64,000 nt of DNA from Pogonophryne albipinna (taxonomy: Eukaryota > Chordata > Actinopteri > Perciformes > Artedidraconidae): contig CM053246.1 in NCBI GenBank assembly GCA_028583405.1, positions 9,927,600 to 9,991,599 on the forward strand, given 5' to 3'. This document shows positions 1 through 9,784 of the stretch, piece by piece; position 1 is the first letter of the stretch; every line of letters begins with the position of its first letter. The notes below the pieces were generated by a model that did no database searches, was not told the origin of the DNA, and saw only the letters and a list, made by a program, of their open reading frames with translations. Made by a program: the position numbers and the translations under genes.

Positions 1-810
1 ATGTTAACTATATCCTAAAAAAATCAGTTTTTATGATTTCTCGATATTTACACATTTAATGTTTCTTAGTTTTTACTGGATTTAATGTTCTTATTTATGC
101 CATGTAAACATAGAATTTCATAAAATGCAAAAAATAAATGAAATCCAAGATGGCTGCTTTGCCCATCAACAGAAGTTAAAGCTGTAGTCATCCACTGTTT
201 ATTGGCACCTCTTTTTTGTGTGTCTTATTAAATCAGTACACACACTGATGTCCAACTTTGTGCCTCAAGTGTTTGTATTAAAAACAAAACAAAAAATTCA
301 GAATAGATCTTTTAATATTGTATTTCTAACAAATGCTAACCAAGCTCGAACTGGTCTTGCTAACCTAATGACATATTGTTGAACGCAGTCAATATTGGTT
401 GTGATGTCATTCACAATTAGATCTTCCAAGATATTTAAAGTCTATAAGTCAAGCACCAAAAACAGTGGATTCTCATAACGCAGTTCAACTTCTTTCTTTA
501 GGCTTTACCTGATCAGGTCCTTGAAACTCGTTGCTCCCAGTAGGGAATGCATGTGTAGTCTCCAAACCAAATCCAGGATTACCCTAATGACACTATTAAT
601 ATTATTTTTAGCATTATTTAATTTTTTTAGAGGTTAGAAAGCCCCTGGATCATACAGATTCACAGCAGAATCCAGTAAACACCCCTGGAAAAAAGATTTG
701 CATCTGATAATAAACAAGGGTACAAGAGAGGGAAAACGACATCACGCACTTTAATTGATAAATGGACAACTACATGTAGAGCATACAACACTCATATACA
801 GTACGCACGT
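1..810. other. AT-rich stretch with no recognised gene
   Basis: I see no ORF with recognisable protein content, no RNA gene and no clear transposon ends. It lies upstream of kcnmb2 and may be promoter-distal or 5' intronic DNA of that gene. Confidence 0.4.
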
Positions 811-858
<48 letters not shown>

Positions 859-883
859 GCACACACACACACGCACACACACA
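811..883. repeat. (CA)n microsatellite
   Basis: An almost uninterrupted run of CA dinucleotides with a few CG interruptions. The Thr-His-rich reading frame over it is an artefact of the repeat. Confidence 0.95.
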
Positions 884-918
884 GCTAACAATACTGTAAC
901 CTCAGTGAGTGACTCTTA

Positions 919-1544
919 CGCTGCGTCCACACTACAGCGTCGACAGCTTCAAAAACAGTTTCCAACGCGTCTGCCCATTCACTTTGAATGGGGTGACGTC
1001 ACGTTGCCTCGCTTTTCGCCGAACTGAATTGTGGGTAGCATAGCGGTCCGTCTCCGCCGTCAGAAGTTGAACAATGTTCAACTTCTGACACCGGAGACGC
1101 CGGAGTAGCCAGCGCCAGCCAATCAAATCCCGTTTCTGAAAATCTGACAGCTCAAGCCCTAGCCAATCAAACCGCGTCTAAGCTGGGAGAGATATCCCGC
1201 CGTTGATTTCTATATTTCAAAAAAAGATGGAGGAGAAACTATTTATCACCGTAGCAAATCACCCGGTTTTGTATGACCAGACCCTCTTCACCTACCGGGA
1301 TACAAACCGGAAGAACCAGTCATGGAGGGAGGTGGCAGAGACAGTGGGTGAAACTGGTAGGTTTTCGCCTGTTTGGGGAGTTTATATATATTGCTCGCAT
1401 AAAATCCCCGGGGTTTTTTGCTTTGTATGTCGGGGGCGGGAGATTCATGTGATTGGTTGTTGGTCGCGTTGCTCGAATAAAATCCCCAAGCTTCAGACAC
1501 GCCCAGCTCCAAGCTTTTTTTGAAGCTGTAGTGTGGACGCTCCG
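919..1544. mobile_element. PIF/Harbinger-type non-autonomous DNA transposon with MADF remnant
   Basis: A perfect 16-bp inverted repeat (923-938 and 1525-1540) sits at the ends, and the element is flanked by TTA on both sides (916-918 and 1545-1547), the three-base target duplication typical of PIF/Harbinger. Near the 3' end lies a MADF-type DNA-binding reading frame, the accessory protein these elements encode. No DDE nuclease is visible, so it would have depended on another copy. It lies in the 5' flank or first intron of kcnmb2. Confidence 0.7.
1227..1523 (+). pseudogene. MADF-domain fragment of Harbinger accessory protein
   Basis: From the ATG at 1227 the protein begins with a MADF-like stretch of about 45 residues. 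It has the hallmark order LFITVANHPVLYD, then YRDTNRK, then SWREVAETVG. This domain normally binds DNA beside the Harbinger nuclease. After the glycine-rich turn a GTAGGT donor-like site occurs, and the remaining frame to the stop no longer resembles the family, so it probably reads into an intron or beyond a truncation. The codon context is that of the enclosing transposon, not of kcnmb2. Confidence 0.55.
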
Positions 1545-1547
1545 TTA

Positions 1548-2089
1548 TTGATGACTGGTGGAAGCGCCCTGTTGAACCCAGGTTGTAAATTACAGTACGG
1601 CATGCTGGGCCGGCTCCGTGATGACATATGGATTTACATTTTAAAACCAGCAGGGGTCGTTTTTGCCTCTTTGAAGGCCGTGCACTCCAGTACAACTGAT
1701 TAGTTGTGGTAGAAATAAACTTCAACCAACATATTTTGACAAGATTGTTGTGGTCACTGTTAGTTGAAATCTCTTTGACATGATGAAACCAATCTAATCC
1801 ATTAAAAATTGTGGAATAAAAGGTCAAAAGTGCTTACATTTTAATGATCATTATTATTTTTTATCTAATCAGTTCATCAGACCATGTTGAATCTCATTTA
1901 GTGGAAAAGTACAAGTGCTCAACTAATACTTACAAGTACAAATTTGAGGCAAATATTCTACTTCTGAGTCTTTCATTAGTAACAGAGTATTACTACATTA
2001 GGTTATTGCTACTTTCACTAAGTAAAAGATAAAATAATCCAGGAAAGGTCTGTAGGTTTTCTTTAATAACTGTCTCTTGTATTTTGCAG
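1548..2089. other. Non-coding stretch before first kcnmb2 coding exon
   Basis: AT-rich DNA with no recognisable gene. It ends in a pyrimidine-rich stretch and an AG at 2088-2089 that could be a splice acceptor for the exon holding the kcnmb2 start codon. Confidence 0.4.
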
Positions 2090-2147
2090 TTGGGTCAGCT
2101 CCTCTGGCAGCAGCGGCGGACTACAGTTCCCACAATCCTCTGAAAGG

Positions 2148-2194
2148 ATGTTTCTGTTTGCAGGAAGTAAAGCAGGTGGAAGAAGTGACCGCAG
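2148..2194 (+). CDS. kcnmb2: kcnmb2 coding exon 1
   Basis: The exon encodes the N terminus MFLFAGSKAGGRSDR and ends two bases into a codon at a CAG|GTATC donor. The start was chosen because no ATG lies in frame upstream and because the short hydrophobic start matches the layout of the beta-2 inactivation peptide. A possible acceptor at 2088-2089 would put about 58 bases of 5' untranslated sequence in the same exon. Confidence 0.7.
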
Positions 2195-5100
2195 GTATCA
2201 AACACTGCTTGCTTGGTTTGTTTTTATGTTAATTCCAACATTTGTAGACGCTACTGTACATTCTTTTAAAGAAATTGAATATGCAAATGAATGAACATTT
2301 ACAACAAACAAAAAAAAATGTGACTTGTTTGCCATTGGAGTATATATTTAGGCTGAATAACTTGAAGTAGGTGAATTGTCTTTTAAGTGTTATTGAATTT
2401 AGATTTCGAGAGTACAGTAAGTCCTGTATGTACATTTTCAGTTTTTATTTTAGCATTTATTAGCTGACCTAATATTTACAAACGAAATATTTGAAAGCAG
2501 TTGAACTCGATTTGGATTGGACTGTAAGTGATAAAAGTTGCTGAAATATCACAATAATAATAATAACACATATACAAATAAATGACCATTTCTGTTGATG
2601 TTAAAGTGCCAGGGATAATTTAGATGTGTGCACTGTAAATTATTGAACTTCCAGCTGGTATGTAAGTAGGGCATTGGAACATCAGTTTGAGTTTTGAGCT
2701 GTCAGTTAATGTTTAAAGACCCTCAGCAGTAAAAACTGAAACATCCAATGTTGTCTTCTAAAAATAAATACAGAATACACTTTTTTTCAGAACCATCCAT
2801 CGTGAATATGACATCCTGGACAAGAGGAAGCCGGTGACGGCTCTGAGGGCGGGAGAGGACAAGGCCATGCTGCTGGGCCTCAGCATGGTGCTCTTCTCTG
2901 TCATGATGTACTTCGTCCTGGGAATCACCATACTGCGCTCCTACACTGACCGGTAAAAACGAAACGAGGACCGAGGTCACTTCCCAGCTAGAAATGTTTG
3001 GTTCTAAAAACATTCTGAGAATGTTACAGTCATTGTTCTAGGAAGGTTTTCAGCGGGAAGTTTTTGTTTGGTTCCCAGAACGTTCTTCTGAAAGGTAGGA
3101 TAACGTTCTCTAAAAACATTCTTAAAATGTTTGGTGATAACCTTCTTCAAATGTTTTTGATAACATTGTTAGAACATTATGCCCTACTATGATTAAAACG
3201 TTTTCAGCGGGAGGTTATATTTTGGTTTCCAGAATGTTCTTCTGAAAGGTAGGATAAAGTTCTCTAAAAACATTCTTAAAATGTTTTTGCTAACATTGTT
3301 AGAACATTACTGTATGCCAGTGGCGAGCCGTGACTTTTATACCTAGGCCCTCTGACTTAAGTCGGCACGGCGGCCCGCATTGAAAATGACTTAGGCCTAC
3401 CTTTGATGATCAAATCACTTAAACACAAAGTCCATCCTCCTGTCCTTCTGGATGAAGCACTTGTGGGTCATGCAGCTGATCCTTTGCCACTCCAGTTTAT
3501 CATTGTAACTCAATCTTGAAAATTACTCGGTTAATAATTTCGCAACGATGTCATCACTATCACTGAAGTGAGCCATCATGAACGAACTTATGCTAATCAT
3601 AAATCTAACGATCATAAATCTATCGATTAGATTTATGATTCGAAAATAATAAAAGTAGGGTAGACATGTGGATATTATCCGTCTGAACAAAACGTGCATT
3701 TATCTAACAGGTTCGTTTTCCACAGACCTTATTTCCAGCTATTTTCCAAAATCCTATGGAGAAATCCATCCATGGAGAAATCCCATTGCTTTCTGTCGAG
3801 GGAATCCGAGCGCAGCTTACTTCCGGGTTTTAGGACGCGTCACTGCACCACTTGCATAAACCTCACAGCGGTCGGAACTTGTCATAAAGTCCGCGAAAAT
3901 AAAGCCCACCCATTTAGAGGGAAGATATGATTGGTCAATTGTACTGTCATTTGACATTACTCTCTCGTTGAGTTACTATAGCGGGCCCTCTGTGAATGTA
4001 GAGAGGGACCAACAAGCTCTCCCGTCTTCACATAACTCGCAGAGACGGCATTTAACCCTTCACATTCCAACAGAAACTGAACAGGCAGATTCGAAGGATT
4101 TATTTCTTTGGAAATGTTATTTTAAATACAATTAAATCAAGTTATTTAGGTAAAAGTAATGAAACATTTAACAAAAAAAATATATAAAAAATAATATTTT
4201 TATGTTTTCAAATATTATTTTTTACAATATCTTACACTAACCCACTAACAGGGGTTTCAGGGACAGGCAGTGATAGTCGGTCCATTCTTCTAAATGTCTG
4301 TCTTTGGTTTTCTAAGTGTTATTCGATCCATATGACCATAGAGATATGTGCATAAACAACAAAAACACTTGGGGTATAATGTTCGAACAATGTTATCATC
4401 AAACATTTTAAGAATGTTTTTAGAAAACGTTATCCTACCTTTCAGAAGTACATTCTAGGAACCAAAATAAAACTTCTCGATGAAACCATTCCTAGAACAA
4501 TGAATGGTAACATTCTCAGAATGTTTTTAGACCCAACAATGTCTAGCTGGGAACTCAGACATATTACACTGTAAAAAAGAGCCATTTTACATACTGGGTT
4601 TTTCATACATAAAAAAAAAAATTGGGCATTATTTATTTTACTATTCAACCTCTGCCCTGGACTAACTAACCATGAGGCGACAACACTCACACATTGAATT
4701 AAGTCGCAGAGAGGCTAAGTTTGGTTCTTTATCCAAATTTGTTCCCAATGAGCAATCCTTACTGAAGTTTGTGTTCCATACAATTTAATGAAGCAAATAA
4801 ACAAACATTTACAGCAAGACCATTTGGTCTACAATAGGTATGGGACCAATTCACCCTCTTTGTCTATCACACAAGCCCGGCACACAAAAGGTGGATTAAA
4901 TACCTTAAAGCACACCCATGTGACAATTACAGGAAGTGACGAATTACCACAGTGTGGGGTGTAAACAAATAATAATACAATTTGAAAAAATCACTAATGG
5001 CTAAACCTGCATTTTGTCTCCTTCAAACCACTCAAACCATTCAAAGTGTGTTTGCAGCAGTGATGGAAGAAGTACTCAGATAATTTACTTGAGTAAAACT

Positions 5101-7091
5101 AATTATAAAACGGACAAGTCAAATCAAGCAATCTGATTGGTTCTTAGCCATGATATAATGAGCGTATATCACGGGTAGAATTGGAGTTACTTTTCACAAG
5201 TCATGTATCCCTCCGCGTCTGAGAAAAGCTACATCCGTTACAGCTGTTACATTACGTCCATTACGAAACTAACTAACTATCAAAGCTTAAGCTGGAAACA
5301 TTTAAGGTTAACTTCGACCTCCGGGGGGGTCTTACTATGGAGGAGTGGATTGAGGAGTGCCTATCTCCAGAAAAAAAGCACCTAAACGACGACATGCAGA
5401 GCTGCGTGAAGAGCAGGTAGACCAACTGGAAAAGTACCACCATTCAAAAGCTTTCTGATGCGGGTCTTGAAAGCAGAGAAATTATGACCGTTAGTGGCCA
5501 CAGGTGCGAAAGCTCTTTCCAGAGCTACTGGAAGCTGAATCTCGGGGACTGGAGAAAGTGGAGCAATATTCTCACCACGCCAAGCAACAGCCTAGAACAA
5601 CCTCAACCTATACAAGTAACCACTTAAGCCATTCTACTGTGTGTATTTTTCTTTCATATTGCCACACTTGCCGAACCACGCCCCTTAGCTGTGATATAAT
5701 GAGCATATATCACGGCCTGAAGTGAGCTATTGCTTAAATATGCTATGGTCTTAAAAGGCTCCATTACAAGTAAAAGTCAGTAAAGAGTAAGGCTGGGAAC
5801 CGAAACTCGGTTCTGCTTGACGGTTCCTAAACGCGGTAGACCCTGTATTCCACCGGGTCCGTCTGCACCGCGGTGACCTGGTGGAATACAGGGTAAGGGC
5901 AGACTGGCCATCTGTGTGTTCTGGAGAATCACAGAACGGCATACATTTGTATTGTATGTATATTTTTTATTTGTAAAAATGTCAGTTAAAGCTTAAACAA
6001 TAAAGATATATTTGTTATCTAAACGTTTGACCTCTTTCTTTTACAATTTTGGGATCGAAACGGGGAATCGATAAGAACCGGAATCGATAACGGAATCGAT
6101 ACATTTCAAACGATACCCATCCCTAGTAAAGAGTGAAATTAGAAAAGTATTAACAGTTAAATGTACCTCAATTAAAAGCATTGTTATGCAGAATGGATAT
6201 TTTCACAGTATTCTATTACTTTAGATGCTTCTTTTTTTTACATGTAAGAGCATTTTAGTAATGTGGACAAAATGTAGATACTTTAAATACTGTTTGAATT
6301 AATAGCACTGTACTGCATTATACTGTATGAGCATATCATGTATTTTTATATAGTAACTGTTAAAATGAATATAGTGGAGTAAAATGTATGACATGTAGTG
6401 GAGGAAAGTTGCATTAAATGAGTAAATAAGTAAAATACATATATGTAGAGTACTTGAGTAGGATACATGAGTGAATGTAATTAATTTCTCTATTTATACA
6501 GCGTGTGGATCAACGAGACTAGCTGCACCATTGTGAACTCCAGCATCGTGTGTGATGTAAACTGTTCATACAGCTGTGGAACGGAGTGCTGGAGGCGTTC
6601 CCGTTACCCCTGCCTCCAGGTCTATGTGAGCCTCAACTCCTCGGGAAAAGTGGTACGACTGTTGCACAACGAGGAGGTGCAGGAAAGCAACCCAGAGGTC
6701 TGGACTGTAAAATGCCACAAACACTTATAATGTTACTAACACCTGGACTACAGCATGTCAGCCAGCTCTACAGACACACACATATAATATTGTTTCTCTT
6801 CTTCAGTGCTTCTACATCCCAAAGTGCCAGAAGGACTATGCAGCCTTACATGCAATGATTCAGAACATTTCTGAGCGTCTCAAGTCTCAGCACACAGTCC
6901 AGTGTTTCGTGGACCCTACGGACAGAATGGACAGTGCCATCCTGATGCAGATCTATAGTTTGGTCACAGTCTTACACTCCCTGTTCTGGCCTACCTTCAC
7001 CTTGATTGGGGGAACCATCATCATAGCTATGGTGAAGCTGACCCAGTCCCTGTCCATCATGTGCGAGCGAACAAGCCGCATTAAGAGGTAA
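2148..7091 (+). CDS. kcnmb2: Calcium-activated potassium channel subunit beta-2 (BK beta subunit), four coding exons
   Basis: Joined exons 2148-2194, 2791-2952, 6502-6697 and 6807-7091 give 229 residues plus a stop, close to the roughly 235 of vertebrate beta-2. All three introns are GT-AG and the phases agree. Beta subunits sit in the plasma membrane beside the BK pore (KCNMA1) and change its calcium and voltage sensitivity and inactivation. The protein has a short cytoplasmic N terminus, TM1 (LLGLSMVLFSVMMYFVLGIT), a Cys-rich N-glycosylatable loop (NETS, NSSI, NCSY; YPCLQVYV) and TM2 (LFWPTFTLIGGTIIIAMV). The KRKPVTALRAGED segment before TM1 and the short C tail ending RIKR favour beta-2 over beta-3. 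Beta-2 carries an N-terminal inactivation peptide; the start here, MFLF, is only similar to the mammalian one. Which teleost paralogue this is cannot be decided. Confidence 0.88.
2791..2952 (+). CDS. kcnmb2: kcnmb2 coding exon 2
   Basis: A TTTTTTTCAG acceptor precedes the exon and a CG|GTAAAA donor ends it. It encodes the cytoplasmic segment before the membrane (DILDKRKPVTALRAGED) and the whole first transmembrane helix, finishing at ILRSYTD. The 162-base length keeps the phase needed by exon 3. Confidence 0.88.
2980..4553. mobile_element. Long-terminal-inverted-repeat element in kcnmb2 intron 2
   Basis: Roughly 200 bases at 2980-3195 reappear as the reverse complement at 4375-4553, both ends starting with TTCCCAGCTAG. 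Each arm contains internal repeats of an ACATTCT/AGAATGT-type motif. No coding sequence is visible. A second sequence starting CAGTGGCGAGCCGTGAC (from about 3318) looks like the end of another, nested hAT-type insertion. I cannot assign the outer element to a superfamily and saw no clear target duplication. Confidence 0.6.
4554..5135. other. Intronic stretch with no recognised feature
   Basis: Part of kcnmb2 intron 2. No coding potential, RNA gene or clear repeat ends seen. Confidence 0.4.
5142..5715 (+). mobile_element. Crypton-like tyrosine-recombinase element fragment with flanking palindromic direct repeats
   Basis: Two direct copies of a roughly 32-base sequence flank the unit, about 540 bases apart. 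Each is an inverted repeat around a 7-base spacer: TGATATA/TATATCA at 5151-5171 and GTGATATA/TATATCAC at 5691-5713. Between them lies a broken reading frame whose end resembles a tyrosine recombinase C terminus. Arms around a short spacer are the usual form of a tyrosine-recombinase crossover site, so the repeats may be recombination sites. The Crypton assignment rests on the protein fragment alone. Confidence 0.45.
5337..5594 (+). pseudogene. Tyrosine recombinase C-terminal fragment (Crypton-like)
   Basis: The frame from the ATG at 5337 (MEEWIEECLSPEKK) has an in-frame TAG near 5420 and continues as LSDAGLESREIMTVSGHR followed by CESSFQSYW. A G-H-R box followed about eight residues later by a tyrosine is the final catalytic motif of tyrosine recombinases, and this wording resembles fish Crypton and KIAA1958-type proteins as I recall them. 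The upstream catalytic Arg/Lys boxes are absent, so this is a remnant. A host gene derived from a Crypton is unlikely because of the stop and small size. Confidence 0.45.
5788..6125. mobile_element. Short hAT-type MITE
   Basis: An 8-base target duplication GTAAAGAG flanks the unit (5780-5787 and 6126-6133). The ends form an imperfect inverted repeat (TAAGGCTGGGAACCG against TAGGGATGGGTATCG). Inside is a strong hairpin built from ACCCTGTATTCCACC and its complement, around 5838-5897, plus several GAATCGATA-type repeats near the right end. It is non-coding and 338 bases long. Confidence 0.72.
6134..6501. other. Rest of kcnmb2 intron 2
   Basis: AT-rich intronic DNA ending in the exon 3 acceptor (TTTATACAG). 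Nothing else recognised. Confidence 0.5.
6502..6697 (+). CDS. kcnmb2: kcnmb2 coding exon 3
   Basis: The exon encodes most of the extracellular loop, with several N-glycosylation sequons and cysteines (CDVNCSYSCGTECW) and the family signature YPCLQVYV. It ends in phase 0 after NPE at a GAG|GTCTGG donor. Confidence 0.9.
6807..7091 (+). CDS. kcnmb2: kcnmb2 coding exon 4
   Basis: An acceptor in CTTCTTCAG leads into CFYIPKCQKD, the end of the loop, then the second transmembrane helix and the short cytoplasmic tail MVKLTQSLSIMCERTSRIKR before TAA. The tail length fits beta-2; beta-3 tails are longer. Confidence 0.9.
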   Translation, partial: CFYIPKCQKDYAALHAMIQNISERLKSQHTVQCFVDPTDRMDSAILMQIYSLVTVLHSLFWPTFTLIGGTIIIAMVKLTQSLSIMCERTSRIKR

Positions 7092-7108
7092 AGGATTGGA
7101 ATACAATA

Positions 7109-7667
7109 GGCGCTTTCACACCGGAGTACTTTTCCCAGGAATAGTTCCGATAGTTCCTGGGATTTTGCATTCACACCAAAAAAAAAGATCTTGAAGACCT
7201 TTTCAACCCTTTTCAGTCCCTGCTAAATAGGTGGTACTTTCCTGGGGAACAAAAGGTTCCAATTTCTGATTGGCTGGGCGAACTGCAAACCACACCCCGT
7301 AAAACTCAGAAAGGTTTTGTGAAGCCGCCATTTTATTTCCTCGCATTAGCATTAGCCCAGCGCACCAACGGAGAGAGACTAACTTATGTCAAAACAAAAT
7401 AAAACGTGGGAACGGTGGAGTGATGAGGAGGTGTCGGCACTTTACCTGGGACTTCGGGTGGCAGTATACGCTGTGAAGTTGTTTGCGGCCTGCCAGTAAA
7501 CCCAAAGCAGAACAGGAAGTGACGTTAGCGGCTTCATTTGAGTAATCCTCCCTCAGGGACTTAGACCGGTGTGAACGCGATCTACTAGATAGTTCCGGAA
7601 CTAAAGAGTTCCGGGGAACTAAGTTCCGGGAACTATTCCTGGGAAAAGTACTTGGTGTGAAAGTGCC
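7109..7667. mobile_element. Harbinger-like MITE with Myb-like ORF remnant
   Basis: About 39 bases at each end are inverted repeats (GGCGCTTTCACACC... and its complement ...GGTGTGAAAGTGCC), and TA lies on each side. The inner end of the arms repeats the motif CCCAGGAATAGTTCC. A short frame inside resembles the Myb/SANT protein of Harbinger-related elements. It begins 18 bases after the kcnmb2 stop codon, so it may form part of that gene's 3' untranslated region. Confidence 0.65.
7386..7499 (+). pseudogene. Myb/SANT-like N-terminal fragment
   Basis: A 37-residue frame with ATG starts MSKQNKTWERWSDEEVSAL. A tryptophan pair followed by an acidic EE and a leucine is the start of a Myb/SANT-like helix as found in Harbinger accessory proteins. 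The rest of the domain is missing and the frame ends at TAA, so this is a remnant inside the MITE. Confidence 0.45.
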
Positions 7668-7669
7668 TA

Positions 7670-8226
7670 TTAAGTCCAAAATGAAGTTCCTGTTATACAG
7701 GAATGGGGACAACGGTAAAAGCTTTGACGGGCCTGACAGAAGACTAAAAGCTGAGATGTAGTCTGTCTGTGAAAGCTGGGGTGATGAAATATTAAGGCAT
7801 TCATCAGTGACAATCAAAAGGCTTCTGCAAGGAAAACATTTTTTGTTAGGTGGGGTCGAAATCAACATTTAAAGATGAACTGATACTGGTTAGCAATTTG
7901 ACACTAGGTAGACCTACTGCCTTGAAGCTCAGGTAACACTTTTACAACTATAATTGTATATTTCTATTTATGTATTTCTTTTAATAGTTATTTTATAATT
8001 GATAGTTCAGCATAAATACACTTATTTGCTTTCTTGGAAGAGATAATAAGATGTATACCCCTCTAGTATCCATCAATCAACTATGGAGCTGTATCCAATG
8101 AGCTTAGCACCAAAACTAGCAGGATGGAGGTGAGGCTTGGTGCAACAATTACATAATTGCAGAAGCTCAATAATTAACAAAAAATATTATGATTGTTTAG
8201 TGCAGGGTAACTATTTCCCCCTGTTA
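7670..8226. other. Non-coding stretch downstream of kcnmb2
   Basis: No recognised gene or repeat ends. It may include kcnmb2 3' untranslated sequence, but I see no convincing polyadenylation signal. Confidence 0.35.
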
Positions 8227-8852
8227 TTATGGCCCTGACACACCAAACAGTCACCAGAGGACTCGCCGACGCCGGCTGTTGAGTCGCCGTGTTCTCCTGC
8301 GTCTTGGCCATGTGTCGCACGGGAACAACACACCGCAAAGACTTCAGTGCGTGAGTGGCAATAACTCTCCTTACCAGCAGGCGGCGGTAGTGTGTGTTCG
8401 TCATTCAAAAGAGGAAACAACCGGAAGACAGAGAAGAAGAACAGACCGTGATATAAACAAACAACAAATAGCGTGTGCGATCCATTTTCACTCTCGTCCA
8501 TCGAAAACATGTTTCGTGCGGCACTGGAGCTAGATTTGGGTTCTGCCCGCTCTGTATTAATGTCATGTGGATTTTCCTGTCATGTTGACAGGTTATCATC
8601 GTTGATAAAAGCTCATTCTAATGGTGTGTTGTGTGTATGAAGGTACGAAATAAAGTTTTGCATTGCCTATCCTGCTATTTGTGTTCTTTTAATCACACAG
8701 CGATAAGAAACAATAACAATGTGCCTACATAACTGTCAGTTGCAGCCCTAGCATTAGTATTGGTTATAGTAACAGCTACAACATTAAAATACTTCTAGGC
8801 AGATTGAGGAGGATAATGGGAGAATGAACAGAGAAACATCCATCTGAATAAT

Positions 8853-8945
8853 AATAACTTTATTTGTATAGCCCCTTTCATACAGGGGATTGCAGTTCAA
8901 AGTGCTTTACATCAGTAAGAAATAAGATATACAATCAGTGTAAAA
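8853..8945. repeat. Common teleost interspersed repeat tail (LINE/SINE 3' type)
   Basis: The sequence around AACTTTATTTGTATAGC and TTCAAAGTGCTTTACATC is a tail I recognise as widespread in teleost genomes, usually as the 3' end of a LINE or its SINE derivative. Which family it belongs to cannot be told here. Confidence 0.5.
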
Positions 8946-9383
8946 CAAGCAGCAAGAGCAAAGCATAAAGTGGGATCAAATAATGCAGATAAAAAATACA
9001 TACATAATGAATGATGAAATGAGCACATAAAGTGCAGACATACTATAATTATATTGAGGTACTTGAGACTAATCCTGCAACTGTATAGCTCTGCTCCACA
9101 ACAGTTCGAGAATGAAGAAACCATCACGTATGAAAGGCTACATGTGAATAGAGGGGCAGAAAAACGGCTTGCACATTTACATTTCAATCTTGAACAATGA
9201 ACAGCGGTAGACAGTATCTCATTTAGTATCATCATCCTGCGCTTCGCCGGAGGCCTTCGAGTGCTGAGTGTGCTTGGCCTCTCTCCGAGCGTAAATAAAT
9301 AATGCCGGTGTGGTGCAGATGGTGGATTCTGCCAGGGGAGTGCAGGGCTCAGTATCAAAGTGGAAGGACTCCTCAGTGGTGCT

Positions 9384-9766
9384 TGTCACGATTCTCATGT
9401 TATGTCACGTTTGTGGTTTTGTATGTTTGGGTGTTTGCCGTTAGGTTTTCCTTCTGGGTTATTGTCTGGTCCTTTTCCCTGTGTTTTTCCTCCCGTCGTT
9501 AGTTCCCTGGTGTGTCTAAGTGTCTGAGTGTGTTCACCTGTTGTCCTTGTGTTTCTCCTCCCCTGCCCAGCTGTTTCTCGTCCCGTGATTACCCCACCCT
9601 GTATTTAGTCTTGTCTCTTCCTGTGTTCAGTGTTGGTGCTTCTTTCGTATGTGACTGAGTTCACCGGTGAGTGTTCTGTTTTGTCTAAAGTTTATGTATT
9701 ATCCTTGAAATAAAGGTTTTCACGTTAATCTGCATTTGGGTCCTGCTTGCTGCACACACCGTGACA
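9384..9766 (+). mobile_element. LTR of a gypsy-like retrotransposon
   Basis: A 383-base unit starting TGTCACGATTC and ending CCGTGACA has a polyadenylation signal (AATAAA near 9709). A related copy lies on the minus strand at about 48556-48956. The proline/serine-rich ORF starts 18 bases after its 3' end. No matching second LTR was found before 13836. Confidence 0.65.
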
Positions 9767-9784
9767 GAAAGCACCAACCCTACA

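Noticed and set aside
755..1027. Open frame rich in His-Thr over the CA repeat
   Set aside because: It is the translation of a microsatellite with no other protein character.
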